Shown piece after piece: positions 24,762 to 34,821 of a stretch of DNA of 64,000 bases. The stretch comes from Polynucleobacter sp. AM-25C3 (lineage in GTDB: Bacteria; Pseudomonadota; Gammaproteobacteria; Burkholderiales; Burkholderiaceae). Each line of letters opens with the position of its first letter. Within the stretch, counting starts at the first letter, position 1. The translations under genes were made by a program, and so were the position numbers. Location: assembly GCF_018882335.1 (NCBI RefSeq), contig NZ_JACVOS010000010.1, positions 20,007 through 84,006 of the forward strand. Direction: 5' to 3'. The notes below the pieces were generated by a model, which made no database searches, was not told the DNA's origin, and worked only from the letters and a program-made list of their open reading frames with translations.

Positions 24762-26398
24762 CACGCAACCAATCCGTAAGGCATGGAGCTGGCAGGGTTA
24801 GAGCTAATTAAGTCAACGGTTTTTTCCACCGCCCGAGGGTCAACCTCACCAGTAAAAACTAAGTGCAGCGCTTGCTCCAATAAGGGTCGATCCGAATCAA
24901 CTCTTGCGCGATAATTTTTACGCGCAACGCTTGTGCCATGATTGACAAAATCGTCCATCAAGGCTTCGTCGCATAAAACCACTTCCGCAATCGCCACCCT
25001 TTTGGATTTGCCGGTGTAATTGCAATGCTGGCATCCACCCTCTTTTTCCAGATAAACCTGATTAACATCACCCCAAGTTCCCAAAGCGGATAAAAGTCGC
25101 GCATCCAATGAAAAGCCCGAAGCTGCGCTATCGCTCAACGAAACCTTGCAGTGGGGACAAGCTCTTGGGATTAATCGCTGCGTGATCACTCCACAGAGAA
25201 TGGCAGGATCGCAAAACCGTTTACGCGGCAATAGAACGGGGTCCATTGTTTCGATACGATCGATCGCTGCAAACGGGTCAGGAGTATGCAAAGTAGACCA
25301 TGCTTGGTGACCTGTTAAGGCTGCTTCAATGACGGATGCGGCAACTGCTGGCCCTCGAATTTCTCCTAAAAATAAAATCTTAGGGGCCATACGCAACGCC
25401 CCGCGAACCAAGTTTGCGTACTCTATACCCACTTCTTCATCGTTTTTGGCGTTGGTGATCACCATTTGCACCGCCCAGGGCATCGGGTTTTCAACCGGAT
25501 CTTCAACAGTGACCTGGCGGTTATAGGGCTTGATTCTGGCTAGGTGTTGCAAGATCTGAAACAAAGTGGTGGTTTTACCGGAACCAGTAGGCCCAGTAAA
25601 AAGAACAACCCCCGCCGGGGTATTCATCAAAATGTCTATTTTTGCAATTTGTGCTGCAGAGTAACCCATCTCCGCCAATGCAAAGTGTCCGGCGGGACGC
25701 TCTGGATAGGACAAGGGGTCAAGCCCATCTTCTTTTTTATGTCCTGCCAAATATTGCAAACGGATTGTCATAAATCCGCCGCCTTGTGCGCCTAAAGAAA
25801 AAGCTGGCCCTCTAAAAATACGGCAAGAAGATAGTTTGCATTCTGGCGGAAACTCCGAGCCGGAAATTTGCGCATTTTGATATGCAAGCTCTTCATACAT
25901 TGCAGCCTTAGTTTGGGCAATGCCTTGAAAAATCGCTCTGGCGATAGCGCCACCTTCATTGTGAAATACTGTCAGAAAGTGATATAGATCGCCACCAATT
26001 TCAAACTGCACATCCGCATGGGTACCACGCATCATGATATGAATATCAGATGCACCATACTTGCTAGCCTGGGCAATCAGATCGAGCGCATAGTTACGCA
26101 CCAATAGCTCACTTTTGTCGCCACCAATCGCTTTTTGAGCAAATCCTTGTTCGTGCAATTGAGCGATCTGGGCGATTTCGCGAAGCTCTACCGTTATTGA
26201 GCCATCATTGCGCTTTGTCTTATTTAGCCAAGTCATAAAGTGTGGGTTGCCCGAGGTGCGTAGATCTGTAAAGACGGTTTTAGTCTTCACGTCTAGCGCA
26301 ACCTTATCCAAAAGACGAAGTGGTAATAACTCAAACTTAAAACCCATGGAAGGTCTTGAGCCATTAAATGAATTTAAAACAGATTTTCTAGTATCCAT
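24761..26398 (-). CDS. pilQ: PilQ pilus-assembly ATPase
   Basis: A 545-aa GspE/PilB-type ATPase. Walker A FTGPTGSGKTTT near residue 273, Walker B KILFLGEIRG near 345, STLHTPDP His box, and a zinc site with CPHC near 414 and CQHC near 457. It provides energy for thin-pilus polymerisation. Its start overlaps the end of pilO. The usual order N-P-O-Q-R is partly rearranged relative to R64 (N-O-P-Q-R). Confidence 0.92.
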   Translation of the reverse strand: MDTRKSVLNSFNGSRPSMGFKFELLPLRLLDKVALDVKTKTVFTDLRTSGNPHFMTWLNKTKRNDGSITVELREIAQIAQLHEQGFAQKAIGGDKSELLVRNYALDLIAQASKYGASDIHIMMRGTHADVQFEIGGDLYHFLTVFHNEGGAIARAIFQGIAQTKAAMYEELAYQNAQISGSEFPPECKLSSCRIFRGPAFSLGAQGGGFMTIRLQYLAGHKKEDGLDPLSYPERPAGHFALAEMGYSAAQIAKIDILMNTPAGVVLFTGPTGSGKTTTLFQILQHLARIKPYNRQVTVEDPVENPMPWAVQMVITNAKNDEEVGIEYANLVRGALRMAPKILFLGEIRGPAVAASVIEAALTGHQAWSTLHTPDPFAAIDRIETMDPVLLPRKRFCDPAILCGVITQRLIPRACPHCKVSLSDSAASGFSLDARLLSALGTWGDVNQVYLEKEGGCQHCNYTGKSKRVAIAEVVLCDEALMDDFVNHGTSVARKNYRARVDSDRPLLEQALHLVFTGEVDPRAVEKTVDLISSNPASSMPYGLVA

Positions 26399-27641
26399 AA
26401 ACCATGCCCTCTAATTTGTACCCAGCACTATCGACCAAACTGCTAGAAAGATGAGTCATTCGCATTCCCGGCACGCTCGAAAAATCAATTGAAAATGGAG
26501 CTGTTGAGCTAACCAAAGTGAAACTTTGTTTTTGCAACGGCTTGACTTGAGAGGCGGCGTTATTGACTTGTTGCGCCATTTGATTAATCTGGCCTGGTAA
26601 GGCGTTTGCGGCAGTATCAGTCGGCGTTGTTAGCTCCAAGCTCATGCCGGTGCTTTGCGCAATAAAGCGCAAAGCCAGAAGATTGCTTTGCAAACTGCCT
26701 GGTGGCTCGATAGAGGCGCTATTCTGGCCAGCGCTCACCCCAAAAGATAGGGGCAGTAGTTGTGAAATATTTGCGCCATCGTTACTGAGCGCCCCTTCTG
26801 GTCGATTTTTTACCGTTGCACCAGGCGCTAATTTCCACTGAGCCAGCGCTTCATTATTCTGACAATCTATTCCCACTAACTTCCAGCCAGATTTAGTCAG
26901 GGGTAGTGCATACACCGCTGCTTTACAGGCAGTAAGCCAACTATTGGGCATGGGCGCATTCAAAGGCGCTAATGCTTGGTCAGCCATCTTTTGCTGTTGC
27001 GCTGCTAGCACCTGAGCAGCATGAATGCGTGCCTGCTCTTCTTTTTGCAAGGCATGCCAATAAAACCCACCTCCTACCAGTCCGGCGCAAACCATTCCAA
27101 TCGTGACGCCCTTCCAGGGCAACGCTTTGCTTGCCCCAATGGCATTGACTGTAACAAGCTTACTTTTAGCAACAATCCCAGTAGCCTCGCGCTGGGCAAT
27201 ATTGGCAAGTAACTCATTTAAGGCACTTAAATCCCCTTCAACACTTTTCCAATCTTTAAACCCTGCATGCGCTGAGCGCACTTCATCAATCTCTTGTGCA
27301 GTGCCAATAATGTCGCCATCCGGGAGAATGGAATAGCCATCTCGAACGGCAATGTACCAATACACACCATCGCCTAGCTGAAATATGCCAAACCAAGGCT
27401 CAGCAACGGCGCTTGCTAAGCGGGCTGCAAGCGAAAATGTCTTGTTCGACTTTTTAGTAAGCGCTCCATCGCTATCGTAAGCAAACCCTGCTTGAACTGC
27501 GAGTTCGCTAACCCGCAATGCGTAAAGATTGGCTCCATAATGCTGCGCTTCTGTTTTGATTTCGCTAAAGTTGGGCGCTGTATCAAAGGCATTCCAATGC
27601 ATGCCAAGATACCAACGCGTTTTGCCAAGCTGGAGAATCAT
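26388..27641 (-). CDS. pilO: PilO thin-pilus protein
   Basis: A 417-aa bitopic inner-membrane protein with one hydrophobic segment near residues 170-190 (GVTIGMVCAGLVGGGFYW), a cytoplasmic N-terminal domain and a periplasmic C-terminal domain. This topology and the operon place match PilO of R64-type systems (PilO2/TcpL-like). It links the platform and the secretin in the periplasm. Confidence 0.82.
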   Translation of the reverse strand: MILQLGKTRWYLGMHWNAFDTAPNFSEIKTEAQHYGANLYALRVSELAVQAGFAYDSDGALTKKSNKTFSLAARLASAVAEPWFGIFQLGDGVYWYIAVRDGYSILPDGDIIGTAQEIDEVRSAHAGFKDWKSVEGDLSALNELLANIAQREATGIVAKSKLVTVNAIGASKALPWKGVTIGMVCAGLVGGGFYWHALQKEEQARIHAAQVLAAQQQKMADQALAPLNAPMPNSWLTACKAAVYALPLTKSGWKLVGIDCQNNEALAQWKLAPGATVKNRPEGALSNDGANISQLLPLSFGVSAGQNSASIEPPGSLQSNLLALRFIAQSTGMSLELTTPTDTAANALPGQINQMAQQVNNAASQVKPLQKQSFTLVSSTAPFSIDFSSVPGMRMTHLSSSLVDSAGYKLEGMVYGY

Positions 27642-27643
27642 TC

Positions 27644-28429
27644 TTATTGCCCCATGACAAAATCAGAGTTGGCGCTATTGCCAACCAAGGGTATAGATCG
27701 TTTAGCCTTACCCGAGCCAAACAGCACTTCATTTGGTGTGATGGCGCTAACTACGCCATAGCCAGCAATAACAGTTCCTACTGATGCTGTAATAGTCTGG
27801 CCATTTGGCATCGAGACATTGGCACGGTAATTATTCTCGCCACCGGCAATCATTAGTACGCGAGGTCCTCTCGCTGAGTTAGTGGGGCCTGGGCTTTGCG
27901 CTGCATTGGGATTGGGTGCCCCAGGGATGCCTGGGACACTACCTTCTTTAGCAATTTTTGTTTTGAGCTCGGCATTTTTTAGTTGCTCGGCAAGCATGGC
28001 ATTTTCAGAACGCAGTTTTTCTAGATCACCTAAAGTTGGGGCAGCCCAATCGGCAGGCGTAGAGGATTTAGCGTCTGGAGAACCTATAGCAGCAGAGGCT
28101 TTTTTATTCGCAACAGTCCCCACTCCGTCCTGGCCCGGCTGTGTAGCGGTCTTCACCACTTCTTCATTCTTGGCTAAACCTGATGCTTCAGGCTTGCTTG
28201 TAGCCGGGACATTAGCCGAGGTTTCTGGGCTTAAATCCATGGCCGCCTTTGCATCAGTTTGGACTTGAGTAAGGACAAGCCCTCCTGACTGTACTACGCT
28301 CTGCGGCCTCTTTTGAGTCGGCTTGTCAACACTACTATACAAATATATGGCAGCAGCAAGAATGGAGCAAATCACTATAACTAGCGCGAAGCCAATAATT
28401 TTGTTTTTTGGAATAAGAGAGAGTTTCAT
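27644..28429 (-). CDS. pilP: PilP thin-pilus protein
   Basis: A 261-aa protein with an N-terminal anchor (IIGFALVIVICSILAAAIYLY), a Pro/Ala/Lys-rich linker with a short coiled coil (KLRSENAMLAEQLKNAEL), and a C-terminal beta domain typical for PilP. It probably binds the secretin PilN. The ATG overlaps the pilN stop by one base. Confidence 0.82.
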   Translation of the reverse strand: MKLSLIPKNKIIGFALVIVICSILAAAIYLYSSVDKPTQKRPQSVVQSGGLVLTQVQTDAKAAMDLSPETSANVPATSKPEASGLAKNEEVVKTATQPGQDGVGTVANKKASAAIGSPDAKSSTPADWAAPTLGDLEKLRSENAMLAEQLKNAELKTKIAKEGSVPGIPGAPNPNAAQSPGPTNSARGPRVLMIAGGENNYRANVSMPNGQTITASVGTVIAGYGVVSAITPNEVLFGSGKAKRSIPLVGNSANSDFVMGQ

Positions 28430-30159
28430 TAAAGTACTTTCGCTGTAACAACGATGGCCATAATTTGCTTGCCTGCAGTCGAGTCAAATCCACCTCCGAG
28501 CAAATAGAAGAAAGGAGAAAAGATTCCTGAGTTTTGGTTTGAGCCAGTCTCTTTGGTAAGGCTGGTGAGAAGCAAAGCATCGCCAGGCGTTAAAGTCACC
28601 GTATTTTGGAAAGTGCTGGTATCAATGTCGGGTGTTTGAATAGAGGCTTGCGAAGAACCTGAGCCACTGGTGACCGTCTTAAGGGAGACTAATGCGCTAT
28701 TGGTCATCGTCATGGCCAGCACAATCTTGCCGTTTATGATGCGCGGCACAAACATCGCCGTAAAACCAACTGTGAAGGTCCCTGGCGTAAGTGACGTTGT
28801 AGTGCCCACGTTGGCAGACGTTGTTGAATTAGATGAGGCAAGGTAGCTTTGCTGTCTTGCCAATTGCACCGGTGTTGGTTGACCATTCATCGCAATTGCT
28901 TGCTGATGGAGTTTTTCAGTCACCTTACCAATTGTTGATAGCGCATTTAGAGCCGCGGTAGATCCAGCATAATTCGATGAATTAATGACTGATGCACCAA
29001 TATTAAATGGCGTCATGCCGCCAATCACTGCTGGGGTTTGAACGCCGGTAACGTTAAAACCCAGATTGCCAGCGGATTTAAAAATCACACTAGGGTTCCA
29101 GCTGTAGTTTTCTTCGCTATTAACCGCAACCGTATAGATGTTGACGTCAATCTGAACCTGTTGGGACAACTGGTCAGATAAGGTCTTTACCCATGTTTCC
29201 ATATGACGAACTTCTGCGGGCGAACCGGTCACCGTAATGGAGCCAGCGGCAGCATTAATAGCTACTTCAGCACCCTTACCTACGACCTTGGCAGTGGTTT
29301 CAATATCCTTCCAAAGATCTACGTCATAACGGGAAGTGCTCTCAGCACCAGAAGAGCTGCTTGCTCCCCCTGAGACATTGGCACCACCAGAGCCTGATGA
29401 TCCTGAAACTGATGCTGAGGTAGTTGTGATGGTTGAGCTACCCTTAAAGCTGCGGGCAATAGTTGGAAGATAAAAAGTTTTTGATTCACTACGAAAGAAC
29501 ATGGCCTTACCATCTGCAAACTTCCACCACACCCCAGTCTTTTGCGCCAACTGATCTAAAAGACCGTTTAAGGTGCCCTCGTAATTAAGATTCATTGGAA
29601 TCTGTAATGGCAGGCGCGCTAACTGCGTATTCGTTGGAGCTTGAAAAACGCCGCCGGTATTACTTGCGGGCGCAGAAACACCAAGCGGAGCCGGCAAGCC
29701 AGCGCCCCCCGATAGATTGGAAGCAAGCGCTGTAGCAGCGCTTGGCAATGCGCTGGTGTTAAGCGCTCCAGGCATAGATGTGCCGGTGGATTGGGTCGTC
29801 GTATTAACCTGCAATCCCGTTAAATCCGCAACGAGATTAAATTCTTCGCTAATCCAATGAGCAACGTCAGGCAACATTACGGAGCGACTCGGTTTGTAAA
29901 CCACCTTCTTTTTAAGAAGCGGCGACAACTGCTCTGCAACTGTAATTTTCTCTCCAGCAAGGTAAGCCCCAGTTGATTTAATCACCACAGGTCTTGCGGG
30001 ATCAACATTGCCCTGTTTTGCAATTTGCTCTTCATATTCAGCCTGACGCTGATTATTCTTGGCCCCAATAAAGCCTGAGCAAGCGGTAATAAAGACACAG
30101 CCAACTAACAGCGAGGCCAATAGTACTAATTTTTTAGTTTTTGAAATGTAATTTCTCAT
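28429..30159 (-). CDS. pilN: PilN outer-membrane secretin lipoprotein
   Basis: 576 aa; lipobox FITAC gives a lipid-anchored secretin. The N-terminal half has a Gly/Ser/Ala-rich linker (about residues 245-280); the C-terminal secretin domain includes VQIDVNIYTVAVNSEENYSW and the final LTPGDALLLTSL block. It forms the pore for the thin pilus. Overlaps pilL by 4 nt. Confidence 0.9.
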   Translation of the reverse strand: MRNYISKTKKLVLLASLLVGCVFITACSGFIGAKNNQRQAEYEEQIAKQGNVDPARPVVIKSTGAYLAGEKITVAEQLSPLLKKKVVYKPSRSVMLPDVAHWISEEFNLVADLTGLQVNTTTQSTGTSMPGALNTSALPSAATALASNLSGGAGLPAPLGVSAPASNTGGVFQAPTNTQLARLPLQIPMNLNYEGTLNGLLDQLAQKTGVWWKFADGKAMFFRSESKTFYLPTIARSFKGSSTITTTSASVSGSSGSGGANVSGGASSSSGAESTSRYDVDLWKDIETTAKVVGKGAEVAINAAAGSITVTGSPAEVRHMETWVKTLSDQLSQQVQIDVNIYTVAVNSEENYSWNPSVIFKSAGNLGFNVTGVQTPAVIGGMTPFNIGASVINSSNYAGSTAALNALSTIGKVTEKLHQQAIAMNGQPTPVQLARQQSYLASSNSTTSANVGTTTSLTPGTFTVGFTAMFVPRIINGKIVLAMTMTNSALVSLKTVTSGSGSSQASIQTPDIDTSTFQNTVTLTPGDALLLTSLTKETGSNQNSGIFSPFFYLLGGGFDSTAGKQIMAIVVTAKVL

Positions 30160-30707
30160 TGTGGCGTGACTCCCGGGCCTGTAATTACTAAAGTTTTGTT
30201 TGCGCTATAGAAATTAGCGTGAATAAGAATTCCATTGGAGGAAAGTGTTTCAATCACTTTGGCGGCGGCGATATCAAAGCTGCCAGTAAATTCTGAGTTA
30301 GAAGGAATTACCCAGTCTTTATCGAACTGCCAAACCAGTGACCAATTCGAATCCTTCGCCCACTTGGTAAGCTCAGACCTTATGGTTTCTCCCTTTTTGA
30401 GCTGCCAAATCAGCTCAGGCTCTGGCGCTACTGGAATTACGATATTGGCCTTCGAGATTGTTGAGACAGCTGCAAGCCTCACCTGCACTTCAGCTGGCGA
30501 GTCCTCGAGAGTTAAATCAGGAACTTCCGTTGAAGGGATTGTGTTGATGGGTTCATTTATGGCGATCCGCGCTTGCCCATCAGGCAGTAAGACCGGTCTA
30601 GGACCGCTTGAGCAGCCGACAATGGCTAAAACCGCCATGCTGGCAAAGCATAGTAATAGCAAACGCTCAATGACAATAGAAGCGAACTGCTTATAAAAAA
30701 CAGACAT
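30156..30707 (-). CDS. pilL: PilL lipoprotein (TcpQ domain)
   Basis: A 183-aa lipoprotein (lipobox AIVGC at about residue 32). The C-terminal 90 residues (from about ELIWQLKKGETIRSELTKWA) form a TcpQ/PilL domain that assists the secretin. It is much shorter than R64 PilL, lacking the long N-terminal part. It is the first gene of the pil operon and starts 7 nt after the CTTGATAGG of leader copy 3. Confidence 0.82.
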   Translation of the reverse strand: MSVFYKQFASIVIERLLLLCFASMAVLAIVGCSSGPRPVLLPDGQARIAINEPINTIPSTEVPDLTLEDSPAEVQVRLAAVSTISKANIVIPVAPEPELIWQLKKGETIRSELTKWAKDSNWSLVWQFDKDWVIPSNSEFTGSFDIAAAKVIETLSSNGILIHANFYSANKTLVITGPGVTPQ

Positions 30708-30713
30708 GTTAAT

Positions 30714-30742
30714 CCTATCAAGTTATGGTGCGCGCTAACGCA
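30714..30742 (-). promoter_or_regulatory. TTAGCG-loop leader element, copy 3 (pil operon)
   Basis: On the minus strand: TGCG/CGCA stem around TTAGCG (30733-30738), a short spacer, and CTTGATAGGA before the pilL ATG. Upstream is a T/A-rich stretch. It separates the pil operon from virB11, so both may be on one transcript with this element deciding pilL translation. Confidence 0.6.
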
Positions 30743-30830
30743 TACACCTATTTTCACTCATAAAAAAATACTTGGCAATACCTACAGCTTTCCTACTAAA
30801 AATTTTTGTCAAATGTCGTTAATGCGCCCA

Positions 30831-31913
30831 TTAATGACCATAAGCCAACTCACGCTTCTTAAACGGATCAAAATGAATCTCGGTCATCACCCTTTTCTTC
30901 CCAATTAGCTGATCGCCTTTAAAAATAAATCGGGCTTGCACATGAGCTACAACATCGATCGTCATTAAAAATAATTTCGCGATTTCGGCTTGGGTATATG
31001 CAGCGGCTTCCTGGTGCTCCTTTGCCATGAAGACAAACCTTGGGATTGCTGTTGGGCAGCTTTCAGCATGGAATGAAGTCAATGAGCCACTATGGCCCGT
31101 GGTCAAGAGCTTAAGAAAGTCGTAACTCTCTGACCCGCGTAACTCAGCAAGAAGAACGCGATCGGGCTTCATGCGCATATTGCTACCAATCAAATCTGCG
31201 GGTGTAACGTTTGCCTTACCTTGACCACCTTTTGAGTAAAGTAAATTGACTTGATTTGCTTTATCTTCCATAAACAGCTCTCGAACATCTTCAATGGTGA
31301 TCACCCTCTCCCAGCTCGGAATGTATTGGCATAGTGATTTCATAAATGTGGTTTTGCCAGAGCCTGTATCGCCAACCACTGCAACGTTTAAGTGGTTTTC
31401 CACAGACGCCTTTAAGAATTCAGGAAAGCATTTGCTTTCAAGTAATTTCATTAGCTTCTGACTATTGGGGTCAAGCTTCTCAATGTTGCCCTCTGGCTTG
31501 CTCCAAAAAGTATCGTCAAAATATCCTCCATCAACATATGCTGACATGGGAATTACCTTCATTTGAGGGCGGCGAATTGTAAAGCTAATGCAGTCTGGTG
31601 GAACCGCTGGCTCCATTACGATTTGTACGCGCTCTTGACCCGGGAGCGTGGCCGACAGAATCGGGTGCGATGAAGATATTTTTTGATCAGTGAAGGTAGC
31701 AATGCTTTGCGCAAGCTGTCTTAGGTGAAGTAATGTCAGCTCAGGCACCGAATGGAACTCCCAACCATTATCTGATTCAGTAACTAACTCTCCAGGACGA
31801 TTAATAACCATCTCTGTAACGCCATCCTTGAAATATGATTGCAGGGGTAGCATTAATTGCTTGACCATCGAATCTTTGCCAAGAGAATCAATAGGTTTAG
31901 AGGCATTGTTCAT
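30831..31913 (-). CDS. virB11: VirB11 secretion ATPase
   Basis: A 360-aa hexameric traffic ATPase. Walker A VVGDTGSGKTTF near residue 185, Asp box VITIEDVREL, Walker B LLAELRGSESYDFL, His box LTSFHAES. Length and motifs are those of VirB11/TraG-type P-type systems. It is last in the T4SS gene group and overlaps the TrbM-like gene by 4 nt. With VirB4 and VirD4 it completes the energy set of the T4SS. Confidence 0.94.
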   Translation of the reverse strand: MNNASKPIDSLGKDSMVKQLMLPLQSYFKDGVTEMVINRPGELVTESDNGWEFHSVPELTLLHLRQLAQSIATFTDQKISSSHPILSATLPGQERVQIVMEPAVPPDCISFTIRRPQMKVIPMSAYVDGGYFDDTFWSKPEGNIEKLDPNSQKLMKLLESKCFPEFLKASVENHLNVAVVGDTGSGKTTFMKSLCQYIPSWERVITIEDVRELFMEDKANQVNLLYSKGGQGKANVTPADLIGSNMRMKPDRVLLAELRGSESYDFLKLLTTGHSGSLTSFHAESCPTAIPRFVFMAKEHQEAAAYTQAEIAKLFLMTIDVVAHVQARFIFKGDQLIGKKRVMTEIHFDPFKKRELAYGH

Positions 31914-32224
31914 GGCTGACCTGTTGGAAGTTGTGGTTGAGAATTGGAACCCTGCGAGCCAGATCCGTTGGTTTGAGGTACAAAGAATTGCTGTGGCGCA
32001 GGCGCTTGCGCTCTATCGCAAGTTGGCCAAGGGCGTTTATTTCTTAGCGCATCATAAAGACGCTGCATAACCGGAACGCACTCAGGAACCGCTGTGGCTC
32101 CAGCTGGATTGGCCATGCATAGCGCAACTTGACAACCCCAGTCGTCAGCCTTTGCCAATTGCGGGAAAAGCGCTGACGCAGAGAGTAAAAAGGCTAATAG
32201 GCTTGATTTGAAATTAATGCTCAT
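31910..32224 (-). CDS. TrbM/KikA-like conjugation protein
   Basis: A 104-aa secreted protein: signal peptide ending ...ALFPQLAKA, then DDWGCQVALCMANPAGATAV with further Cys (PECVPV, PTCDRAQ), the signature of the TrbM/KikA/MpfK family, and a Gln/Pro-rich tail. The family is linked to mating-pair formation. It overlaps both neighbours (DUF1173 upstream, virB11 downstream). Confidence 0.8.
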   Translation of the reverse strand: MSINFKSSLLAFLLSASALFPQLAKADDWGCQVALCMANPAGATAVPECVPVMQRLYDALRNKRPWPTCDRAQAPAPQQFFVPQTNGSGSQGSNSQPQLPTGQP

Positions 32225-33470
32225 GACCAGCTCCTTCGTTTGAATATGAATTTCCCTGCAATTGAGGAAGATTAGGTAAAGGTTCGTTCAGTTTCCAGAT
32301 CCAGCTATCCATATCGCTATTGGCGATTAATTCGGTTTGCTCGTTGATGAAATTTGACTGATTAACTTCTGATGGCGTCAGGTAGAGTGCCGTTGGCTTT
32401 GGACCTGTGTCCGATAGAACTGCACTTGCTAGTGGCTTATGAATACTTAAGTTGTAACGCATTCCTTTTACAAAGGTGCGCTCCTGCTTTACCAGCAAGC
32501 TTGTTAATGCAGCATCGCCCATAGACTCAACTGGTAGCCAATTTTCGTCTACATACATTAACGCAAGCTCTTCAAATTTGGCTGTCAAGGATTCATTTAT
32601 TCCAAAGGTGCCGATAACCATTAGGTGCCCCCCTGGAAACGCATTGCGTAGGGTCAGCTCTCCCTCAAAATGCTTCAATAGTTTTCGATGCACATCTGCA
32701 TCCATGTAAAAAGGAATGTGTGGAATTTGTTTAATCGCCATCGAGTACCCAAAACGAGACTCGGAAATATTTTTAACTTCTCCAATAAGAAGCAATAATT
32801 CCTTTTGATTAGAATCAAACTGAGAAGCCTTAATCCATCGCTCCTTCCGGCGCATTTCATTTTCAATAAATTTAGGATCGGTTTCCTCTAGCCATCTATG
32901 AGGCAAAAATGATGACTCAGAAAGAGAAAGGTGCTTAACCATAGATACATTGAGCGCCTCATTTAAATACTTCCCAATCACTACCCAATTACGCTTACCC
33001 TGCATCTTTGGAGTCCATCGATTAAAGCCAGCTTCTGCCCACAAATATTGCAAGAGGCTTCTAAACCCCAATCTCTTCCCCTCTGCTTTAACGCTAGAAA
33101 CTGATGCATCGGGATTGGCGACTGGTGCCGCTCTACCCGGCATTTTTCGTAGTGGGAAGCCGATCTTAAGTGTTGTAGTGCCCAGCTTGGTGTTTTCGAT
33201 AATTGCGGTTCCCAAAAGCTCACCAAGCCCCGATAACTCAATTGGCGGCTCGTAGGAGTCGCAGTGGGAGGCATGTAAAGCCCCGGTTCCAGGCATGCGC
33301 TTTAGAACGTATTCGTCACTAAATTTTGATAAGTACATGGGAGGATTGCGATCATTGCAAAGGCAAATCGGGTGATCACCAACCTCATACGCCTTGCTTA
33401 ATAAACTTTGCCAAACATGGTCTGAGGGGCTAGCAATACGATTGTTAGATCCTTCGAACTTATATCGCAT
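32214..33470 (-). CDS. DUF1173 family protein
   Basis: A 418-aa protein. The N-terminus shows a typical DUF1173 pattern: HPICLCNDRNPPMYLSKF, LKRMPGTGALHASHC, YEPP. The Cys/His set may bind a metal. The family is restricted to conjugative elements and of unknown function. It is the gene between virB10 and the TrbM-like gene in this T4SS. Confidence 0.75.
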   Translation of the reverse strand: MRYKFEGSNNRIASPSDHVWQSLLSKAYEVGDHPICLCNDRNPPMYLSKFSDEYVLKRMPGTGALHASHCDSYEPPIELSGLGELLGTAIIENTKLGTTTLKIGFPLRKMPGRAAPVANPDASVSSVKAEGKRLGFRSLLQYLWAEAGFNRWTPKMQGKRNWVVIGKYLNEALNVSMVKHLSLSESSFLPHRWLEETDPKFIENEMRRKERWIKASQFDSNQKELLLLIGEVKNISESRFGYSMAIKQIPHIPFYMDADVHRKLLKHFEGELTLRNAFPGGHLMVIGTFGINESLTAKFEELALMYVDENWLPVESMGDAALTSLLVKQERTFVKGMRYNLSIHKPLASAVLSDTGPKPTALYLTPSEVNQSNFINEQTELIANSDMDSWIWKLNEPLPNLPQLQGNSYSNEGAGHEH

Positions 33471-33471
33471 A

Positions 33472-34821
33472 TTAATTGGCCTTTAACTCATAAACACTAC
33501 TAAAGTCCAAATCACGAGCCACTGAAATTGAAATTCGATCACCTTGATTCTTTTGAAGTGTCGGCGGAATTCCAATCGAATTGCGAACAATCTCTGTCGC
33601 TAAAGAGTTTCCTGATGACTGCGTGTTTTGTATAACGCTGGTGCTATTGCTCCCAGTGCTTGCTTTCGCAATGCCATAGCCCACAACATCCTGAAACATG
33701 GAGACGAGAAAAGCAGCGCCAAATCGCTCCATAAAGTGGTTATCAACATCCCCGGAAATTCCGCCACGACCCAACGAATCAGCTCCTGGAGAATCCAAAT
33801 CAATCACTACCCCAGTTGGGGTCTTGATTCGCGTCCATAAAACAAAGACGCGTGTTTGGCCTTGCTTAATACTGGTGCCGGATTCGCCGGTTGCTTTTGA
33901 TCCTTTGTCGATTAACACAACCTTTCCGTCATCGCTATACACATTCTTCGTAACCGTGCATGACAGCTGACTTGCTGCATCAGAAGAGAATGCGGTGTCA
34001 AGACCGCAATCAATCGAAGCTCCTTTGGCCAACATTAGACTGCGATTGCCTAGTAACGTAGCTGTGGCTTTTGGTGTTTTGCTAGGAGTTAATTGATTAC
34101 CAAATGCACCAACGGGTTGAGTTGGTTGTGCTGGCATTATTTTTGATATGTCAGGGAAAGCAGGCATCGTAGGTTGCGCAAGCCCACCGACTCCCTGAGA
34201 AGTGCCAGCTGAGACCGCTACTCTGTTTGCCCCAGCCATACCCGGCATGGCTGATGAGGCTGAAATACCATCCTGCATTACCAGCGGGGAATCAAATCGT
34301 GATCGCGGAATCATTGGTACATTAGGGTCAACAGCCCCGTAAGGTGAGGTTGGCGCTAAGGGCTGTCCAGGCCCGCTTTGTTTTAATGCTTGCGAAGAAG
34401 ATAGCGGTCCAGGAACACCAGCCCCAGGAGCAGTTGATCCATCCTTGGCCTGCGTACTGCCCTGCTCAGTTGGCTGACGGCCTGGTGGGGTTGCGCCTCC
34501 AAAGCCATCGGAATCAACCCCTAATGTGCGTCGTGTACTTGTTGGCTGCCCTGCAGTTGCACCAGGTGCAGCATTGTTGGAATTTACTTCGCTCGCCTTA
34601 TTGCCTAAGGCGGCCAAATGATTAGCGCGTGATTTTTGATAAAACCAATATCCGCCAGCTATAAAAGAAGCTATGAAAACTAGCGGGATAGCAACCTTCC
34701 AAACATTTGTTTTGCGCTTAAGGGCAGTATTTGAGCCAATATGGGATCTGCCTCCCCCGGCCAAGTACTCATCCTCTTCGTGCGGCTGATCCCCGGACTC
34801 AATTTGATTAAGTTCGCTCAC
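33472..34821 (-). CDS. virB10: VirB10 (TrbI-like) channel protein
   Basis: A 449-aa protein with a cytoplasmic N-terminus, one membrane helix near residues 42-60 (IPLVFIASFIAGGYWFY), a long Pro/Gly/Gln linker and the C-terminal TrbI/VirB10 barrel (from about 265, e.g. GNRSLMLAKGASIDCGLDTA). It spans both membranes in the core complex. Its start overlaps the end of virB9. Confidence 0.94.
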   Translation of the reverse strand: MSELNQIESGDQPHEEDEYLAGGGRSHIGSNTALKRKTNVWKVAIPLVFIASFIAGGYWFYQKSRANHLAALGNKASEVNSNNAAPGATAGQPTSTRRTLGVDSDGFGGATPPGRQPTEQGSTQAKDGSTAPGAGVPGPLSSSQALKQSGPGQPLAPTSPYGAVDPNVPMIPRSRFDSPLVMQDGISASSAMPGMAGANRVAVSAGTSQGVGGLAQPTMPAFPDISKIMPAQPTQPVGAFGNQLTPSKTPKATATLLGNRSLMLAKGASIDCGLDTAFSSDAASQLSCTVTKNVYSDDGKVVLIDKGSKATGESGTSIKQGQTRVFVLWTRIKTPTGVVIDLDSPGADSLGRGGISGDVDNHFMERFGAAFLVSMFQDVVGYGIAKASTGSNSTSVIQNTQSSGNSLATEIVRNSIGIPPTLQKNQGDRISISVARDLDFSSVYELKAN